In this document: piece by piece, positions 32,522-37,008 of the stretch
How positions within the stretch are numbered: position 1 is the stretch's first letter
Layout of the letters: every line of letters begins with the position of its first letter
Assembly: GCA_947379975.1 (NCBI GenBank)
Contig: CANCPF010000020.1
Span: 1 to 37,008, forward strand
Source: Methylophilaceae bacterium
GTDB taxonomy: Bacteria; Pseudomonadota; Gammaproteobacteria; Burkholderiales; Methylophilaceae
DNA length: 37,008 nt
Direction of reading: 5' to 3'
Translations under genes and position numbers: made by a program
Notes under the pieces: generated by a model
The model's input: the letters and a program-made list of their open reading frames with translations, nothing else
The model's database searches: none
What the model was told of the DNA's origin: nothing

Positions 32522-33631
32522 ATGACTAAACTCAAAGGCATGATTCTTGCGGCGGGCAAGGGCACACGTGTGCGGCCACTCACTAAAGAATTACCTAAAC
32601 CGATGATCCCGATTCTTGGGAAGCCGGTGATGGAATATTTGATTGAACACCTTGCTCGTCATGGTGTGAAAGAAGTTATGATCAATGTCGCGCACCTTAA
32701 TAAAAAAATAGAACAATATTTCAGTAACGGCCAGCGCCTAGGAGTGCAAATTGGTTACTCTTATGAGGGGCACTTTGAGCACGGAGAACTTGAGCCTAAG
32801 CCTAGAGGCTCGGCAGGTGGTATGCGCCATATTCAAGATTTTGGTGGTTTTTTTGACCAAACTACCATTGTCCTTTGCGGCGATGCGCTGATTGATCTTG
32901 ATATTGGTGCGGCACTGCTTGAACATAAACAGAAAAAAGCCATGGTGAGTATTGTTACCATGGAGGTGCCATTGGCTGACGTGAGTAATTATGGCATGGT
33001 TGAAACCGATGAAGATGGTCGCGTGATTTCGTTTCAAGAGAAGCCACAGCCTGAAGATGCAATATCTAATCTTGCCAGTACTGGCATCTATTTTTTCGAG
33101 CCAGAGGCCATCGATCTGATTCCACCAGGCGTGAACTTCGACATTGGTAGCCAGTTGTTCCCTTTAATGGTGGAAAAAGGCCTGCCTTTTTATGCGCAAA
33201 AAAGATCTTATAACTGGATTGATATTGGCCGGATTTCCGATTACTGGGAAGTATTGCAGCGGGTGTTAAAAGGTGAAATCAGCTATATGGAAATGCCGGG
33301 AAAAGAGGTTAGGCCAGGCGTTTGGGTGGGCTTGAATACTAAGATAGACTGGGATAACGTTAAAATAACAGGGCCAGTTTATATCGATTCGAGTACACAA
33401 ATTGATGCTGGCGCAGAGATTATTGGCCCTTGCTGGATTTCACATGGTGCGCATATTCGTCAAGATGCAAAGGTGATTCGCTCTATATTGTTTGAGTACA
33501 CACGCATCAGCAAAGGTGAAAGTTGTTCTGAAATGATTGTTTCACCTAACTATTGCGTTGATCGTAGTGGTGAGACTTATTATATTGGCGATGATCGTTG
33601 CTTGCTGCGCTGGGGTGATTCTAGGGCGTGA
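32522..33631 (+). CDS. Sugar-nucleotide pyrophosphorylase (mannose-1-phosphate guanylyltransferase-like)
   Basis: The N-terminal Rossmann-type nucleotidyltransferase domain has the NTP-binding loop MILAAGKGTRVRPLTKELPKP (split over residues 7-27), GSAGGM, LCGDALIDLD with metal-binding Asp, and the sugar-binding FQEKPQPEDAISNLASTGIY. The C-terminal third forms left-handed beta-helix-like repeats (PGVWVGLNTKIDWDNVKITG, SHGAHIRQDAKVIRS). Family members make GDP-mannose, UDP-glucose or dTDP-glucose; which substrate cannot be settled here. Functions in cell-surface polysaccharide synthesis. 369 residues is normal for the two-domain type. Confidence 0.88.
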   Translation: MTKLKGMILAAGKGTRVRPLTKELPKPMIPILGKPVMEYLIEHLARHGVKEVMINVAHLNKKIEQYFSNGQRLGVQIGYSYEGHFEHGELEPKPRGSAGGMRHIQDFGGFFDQTTIVLCGDALIDLDIGAALLEHKQKKAMVSIVTMEVPLADVSNYGMVETDEDGRVISFQEKPQPEDAISNLASTGIYFFEPEAIDLIPPGVNFDIGSQLFPLMVEKGLPFYAQKRSYNWIDIGRISDYWEVLQRVLKGEISYMEMPGKEVRPGVWVGLNTKIDWDNVKITGPVYIDSSTQIDAGAEIIGPCWISHGAHIRQDAKVIRSILFEYTRISKGESCSEMIVSPNYCVDRSGETYYIGDDRCLLRWGDSRA

Positions 33632-33700
33632 GGCAAGGACGACATGCTGATTCTGCCCAAATGTGTTTTAGCTGTCAATAATCGCTAAATGACATAAATC

Positions 33701-35230
33701 TTAATAATTTGATCTGATAAAAATCTCACCATCAGGTTTCAAATCAAAAGCGATGCATATGCGCTCCTCATTTGAGTTAAACGGAATAGTGCGGTGAAAT
33801 AATGATGATGGGAATAGCACGATATCGCCCACATTAGGCTTGGCGATGCCTACCGGGAAATTACTGTGTTTTTGCGGATAATTGTCGCCATGTAAGCCAT
33901 ATTCAAAGCAGCCTTCAGTAGGGTCTTTTATGTCGGTTGGCATCGCCAAGTACACGGCACCACTAATCCAGCCTACTTCGTGTATATGTCGGTCTACAAA
34001 GCCGCCACGACGCATTTTTACGTACCAGGAGCTGGTAAATTCTAGCGTCTCTGGGAATGATTTAATCAGTTCACAGCTTGATCCGGCGTAATGGTTTTTA
34101 TAATTAATAAATTCTTGCTTAACCAACTCCGCTAGCTTTCTAAAGGCCGGTTCTGGCCGTTTAAACAAGTTGCCTGCCGATTGCGTGCCGTTGTAAAGCA
34201 TGCCTTGTTTGCGTTCTTGAATGTCGGCATTGCTGACGTTTTCAAGTAGTTCTGCGAGTAATGCGCTATTTGGGGCGGCGAGTTCTTGTATGCTATGTTG
34301 GTAAACGTAATCTAGACCATTTTTGCAAAAATTATACTGATCTTCAACGCCAAAGTTAGTAGCGTAGTGGGTAGATAATGTCGCCAAAAATGGTGCATTG
34401 TGCTTGCTGTGTGTACGTACAATTTCATCTAATTTAGATTTAAACTCATCAAAGCGTTCAGCTTTGTATAGACAATAAAGGCTGCGTACTTGCCAGTCAT
34501 CTAACTGCGATTGTTCAAAATAGGTCACCGCTTCATCAAAACGTTTTGCCAGATATAAAAATTCGCCCATATTGTAGTTGGCGCCAGCATGTTGTGGATT
34601 TAGCTGTAGCGTATGCAGATAACTTTTAATCGCTTCTTCCATATTGCCTTGGTCGCGTAAGCATTCACCTAAATAATTATGCGCGTCGGCATAGTTAGCG
34701 AACATTTTAATAGCCTGCTTAAAGTGGGTGATGGCCTCGTCCAACTTGCCTTCATCACGCAGCGCTGTGCCAAGGTTAAAATGGCCTCTAGGATCTTCAT
34801 TAATACTCAGTGCTTTGCGGTAACTGGCGACGGCTTCTTCTAATTTACCTTGTTTCTGCAATACGGTACCAAGGTTGCCGTGCGCTTCAAAAAACTGTGC
34901 TTGCAGGGCGATGGCTTTTCGGTAACTATTTTCTGCTTCTGCAAATCTAGCTAAATTAGTCAGGGCAATGCCAAGGTTGAAATGTAAGTCAGGCGTGCTT
35001 GGCTGCATGGCTAATGCTTTGGTGTAGCTACTAACAGCATCGCTAAACTTGCCTAAACCATCTTGTGCAAGGGCTAATACATGCTGCAATATAAAAGCAT
35101 TGGGAAAACGTAAAGCTAATTTTTTGGCTGCAGACTCTGCCTCAGCAAGTTTACCCGAGTTAAGTTGCATTAATATTGGCTGCATTTCTAGCTGGCTAGG
35201 CTGCATAGCGGATTGCGGTTGTTTTGCCAT
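33701..35230 (-). CDS. TPR protein with C-terminal 2-oxoglutarate/Fe(II) dioxygenase-type domain
   Basis: Residues about 20-240 are a run of tetratricopeptide repeats (for example DLHFNLGIALTNLARFAEAE and KLDEAITHFKQAIKMFANYA), which bind proteins. The last about 110 residues form a putative 2OG-Fe(II) oxygenase: DRHIHEVGWISGAVYL with a His, EYGLHGDNY, and FPSSLFHRTIPFNSNEERICIAFD with the second metal His and the 2OG-binding Arg. Such TPR-oxygenase fusions are predicted to hydroxylate proteins. There is no signal peptide. Single gene facing the pyrophosphorylase gene. Confidence 0.87.
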   Translation of the reverse strand: MAKQPQSAMQPSQLEMQPILMQLNSGKLAEAESAAKKLALRFPNAFILQHVLALAQDGLGKFSDAVSSYTKALAMQPSTPDLHFNLGIALTNLARFAEAENSYRKAIALQAQFFEAHGNLGTVLQKQGKLEEAVASYRKALSINEDPRGHFNLGTALRDEGKLDEAITHFKQAIKMFANYADAHNYLGECLRDQGNMEEAIKSYLHTLQLNPQHAGANYNMGEFLYLAKRFDEAVTYFEQSQLDDWQVRSLYCLYKAERFDEFKSKLDEIVRTHSKHNAPFLATLSTHYATNFGVEDQYNFCKNGLDYVYQHSIQELAAPNSALLAELLENVSNADIQERKQGMLYNGTQSAGNLFKRPEPAFRKLAELVKQEFINYKNHYAGSSCELIKSFPETLEFTSSWYVKMRRGGFVDRHIHEVGWISGAVYLAMPTDIKDPTEGCFEYGLHGDNYPQKHSNFPVGIAKPNVGDIVLFPSSLFHRTIPFNSNEERICIAFDLKPDGEIFIRSNY

Positions 35231-35288
35231 AATTAAGTGTTGCCTTTTTACGCGTTATTTATCTTTATTGTAGCCTTGAACTTGTGCG

Positions 35289-36269
35289 TTATGCCATCGA
35301 TTTTAAAGCTTTAAATTTCTCGGTGGCACTAATTAACGCAGACGTAACGCCGATCTCCATTGCAGAATGTCCTGCATCTTGAATAATGTGGAATTCAGCA
35401 TGTGGCATGGCGCAACTAAGATCCCATGCACTTTTAGGTGGGCAGACCATGTCATAACGACCTTGCACGATGATGGTCGGAATGTTAGCGAGCTTAGCGC
35501 AATCATTTAGCATGGCCGCACCATCCACAAAGCAATCATGCTTTATATAATGTATCTGTACCCGCGCTCTAGCTATTTCGGTGGCATCTTGCTCTTTGGT
35601 AGATGCTTGGCTAGCATCAACAGTGCTTTCATTTGGTATCAATCGCATGATGCTGTTTTCGAAGGCATTCCATTGCTTGGCGGCAGGTACATTCACAGTA
35701 ATATCGTCATTAAAAATACGCTGACTATAAGCGCTTAATACATCATTGCGCTCATCAGCCGGTAAATAACTTGTTAAGGCATGCCAAACTTCAGGATAAA
35801 AATGTGAAACATCCCCTAAAAACCAATTGAGTTCTGAAGGCCTGCTTAAAAATATACCGCGCAATACCAAGCTGGTAACATGCTGAGGAAATTTTAGCGC
35901 ATACGCCAATGCTAAGGTGCTACCCCAAGAGCCGCCGAATACATGCCATTGCTTAATATTGAGCGTTTCACGGATTTTGTTGATGTCAGAAATTAAGTCT
36001 GCTGTGGTATTTTGCTTAATTTCGCCCTGCGGTTTACTTCGGCCGCAACCGCGCTGGTCTATTAGAATGATTTTATAGTGCTTAGGATCAAAAAAACGAC
36101 GTTGGGTAGGATTGCAACCACTGCCTGGACCACCATGTAAAAAAACAACGGGTTCACCTTTCGGGTTGCCACATACTTCGTAATAAATTTCATGTAAATC
36201 ACCTGATTTAAGTGAACCTTGCTCAAATGTATCAAGTTCAGGATACAAGTTGTAATTTTTATTTTCCAT
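35289..36269 (-). CDS. pip: Proline iminopeptidase (alpha/beta hydrolase)
   Basis: Releases N-terminal proline from peptides in the cytoplasm. The S33 family pattern is complete: FLHGGPGSGCNP oxyanion loop, LIDQRGCGRSKP, nucleophile Ser in FGGSWGSTLALAYA, GRYDMVCPP with the Asp, and GHSA with the His. At 326 residues it fits the family. The start codon is weakly supported by a ribosome site (AGAAAG about 15 bp upstream). Confidence 0.93.
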   Translation of the reverse strand: MENKNYNLYPELDTFEQGSLKSGDLHEIYYEVCGNPKGEPVVFLHGGPGSGCNPTQRRFFDPKHYKIILIDQRGCGRSKPQGEIKQNTTADLISDINKIRETLNIKQWHVFGGSWGSTLALAYALKFPQHVTSLVLRGIFLSRPSELNWFLGDVSHFYPEVWHALTSYLPADERNDVLSAYSQRIFNDDITVNVPAAKQWNAFENSIMRLIPNESTVDASQASTKEQDATEIARARVQIHYIKHDCFVDGAAMLNDCAKLANIPTIIVQGRYDMVCPPKSAWDLSCAMPHAEFHIIQDAGHSAMEIGVTSALISATEKFKALKSMA

Positions 36270-36553
36270 AGCTGGTGTGTATCTTTCTATTTGATTTAAA
36301 AGAGTTTTAATTAATTAATTGGTGTTAATGATGACGGTTTAGTGCGGTCTTAATAACTATTTTTAAATAGATGTAAGTAAATTGTAACAAATGTATTGCA
36401 ATCCGTGAAAGACTAGGATATATTCTCATTTCGTACAAAAATTGTACAGAAAATAACTTTATCAGCACTTGTAAATTTTGAGAAACATCAAAAAAATAAT
36501 GGTAGCTGAAATTGTTGTAAATAACCCTTAGTAGTTTAACTTTGGAGATAAAT

Positions 36554-37008
36554 ATGCAAGTTAACAAAATCAAGTTAGCACTTGGCCTAGTTGCTGGTTT
36601 AACAGTAGCAATGCCTATGGTAGCTTCAGCAGCTGCAGACCAAGAGTCAGCAATTGCAAATGCAAACAACTGGGCTGCACCACGTGGTAATTACACAAAC
36701 CAAGCGCACAGTGGCTTGTCACAAGTAAACAAAGGTAACGTTAAAAACCTTAAAGCAGCATGGACATTCGCTACTGGTGTAAACCGTGGTCACGAAGGTT
36801 CACCTGTTGTTGTTGGTAACATGATGTTCGTTCACACAGCGTTCCCAAACAACGTTTACGCTTTAGATTTAAACGATAATCAAAAAATCGTTTGGTCATA
36901 TTTCCCAAAACAAGATCCATCAGTACAAGCTGTACTTTGTTGCGATAACGTTTCACGTGGCCTTGGCTACGGTGACGGTAAAATCTATCTACAACAAAAT
37001 GATGGTAA
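36554..37008 (+). CDS. xoxF: PQQ-dependent methanol dehydrogenase large subunit, XoxF type (3' end outside window)
   Basis: Only the first 151 residues are present. A signal peptide (about residues 1-27, cleavage after VASAA) exports it to the periplasm. The mature part starts WAAPRGNYTNQAHSGLSQVN and includes AVLCCDNVSRGLGYGDGKIY, where the adjacent Cys pair is the disulfide characteristic of PQQ methanol dehydrogenases. XoxF uses a lanthanide plus PQQ to oxidise methanol. The catalytic Asp pair that separates XoxF from MxaF lies beyond the edge, so the subtype is inferred from overall N-terminal pattern. GGAG lies 6 bp before the ATG. Confidence 0.88.
   Translation, partial: MQVNKIKLALGLVAGLTVAMPMVASAAADQESAIANANNWAAPRGNYTNQAHSGLSQVNKGNVKNLKAAWTFATGVNRGHEGSPVVVGNMMFVHTAFPNNVYALDLNDNQKIVWSYFPKQDPSVQAVLCCDNVSRGLGYGDGKIYLQQNDG

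Noticed and set aside
1..37008. CRISPR array
   Set aside because: No regularly spaced repeats of 23-40 bp were seen on either strand; the clustered CTTCCACA motifs are too short and irregular.

Overview
The window comes from a betaproteobacterial methylotroph, most likely family Methylophilaceae (Methylotenera/Methylophilus type). The flanks carry the 3' end of dnaG, rpoD, PEP carboxylase, cytochrome b561, a nucleotide-sugar pyrophosphorylase, a TPR/2OG-oxygenase protein, proline iminopeptidase, and at the right edge the start of a PQQ methanol dehydrogenase of XoxF type. Between rpoD and an M24 peptidase gene lies a foreign island of about 25.2 kb (about 2674-27892).

The island sits inside the anticodon loop of a tRNA-Ile2(CAU) gene. 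The host gene is cut in two: its 5' half is at 2631-2673 and its 3' half at 27883-27928. The two halves share a 10-bp core, ACTCATAATC, at the junctions (attL/attR). The island carries its own second copy of the same tRNA just inside the left end (2819-3100). That copy is interrupted, exactly in the anticodon loop, by a 203-nt self-splicing group I intron of the Azoarcus tRNA-Ile type. The probable logic is that integration destroys an essential tRNA gene, the element supplies a replacement, and the intron hides the replacement's anticodon loop from the element's own integrase at DNA level while self-splicing restores the RNA. Repeated CTTCCACA motifs near both ends look like integrase arm sites, and a tyrosine recombinase (3708-5081) lies next to the tRNA.

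Layout of the island: 2.6-5.1 kb holds the att site, arm repeats, intron-tRNA and integrase. 5.2-9.6 kb holds element housekeeping genes of unknown function, a small catalytic-domain-only tyrosine recombinase and a decayed relative of it. 9.6-11.6 kb is a largely non-coding stretch plus a DUF6641-like gene. 11.5-18.2 kb is a minus-strand operon: HTH regulator, zinc-ribbon/RDD membrane protein, von Willebrand A (TerY-like), PP2C phosphatase, membrane-anchored protein kinase, Sel1-repeat lipoprotein-like/secreted protein and a small protein. This is a TerY-P type phospho-signalling triad without Ter proteins. 18.6-20.0 kb holds a secreted HNH-type nuclease and a periplasmic ClpP-like protein. 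20.5-27.4 kb is accessory cargo, including a cytosolic/membrane two-gene module, a candidate small RNA, a coupled pair of small genes, and a DUF2971 + 571-aa pair. Two decayed umuC 3' ends lie in this cargo. A palindrome GTTAC-N5-GTAAC occurs four times in the island, with a fifth, wider-spaced variant.

Right of attR the chromosome resumes with a terminator, an M24 peptidase, ppc and the other core genes up to the truncated xoxF.
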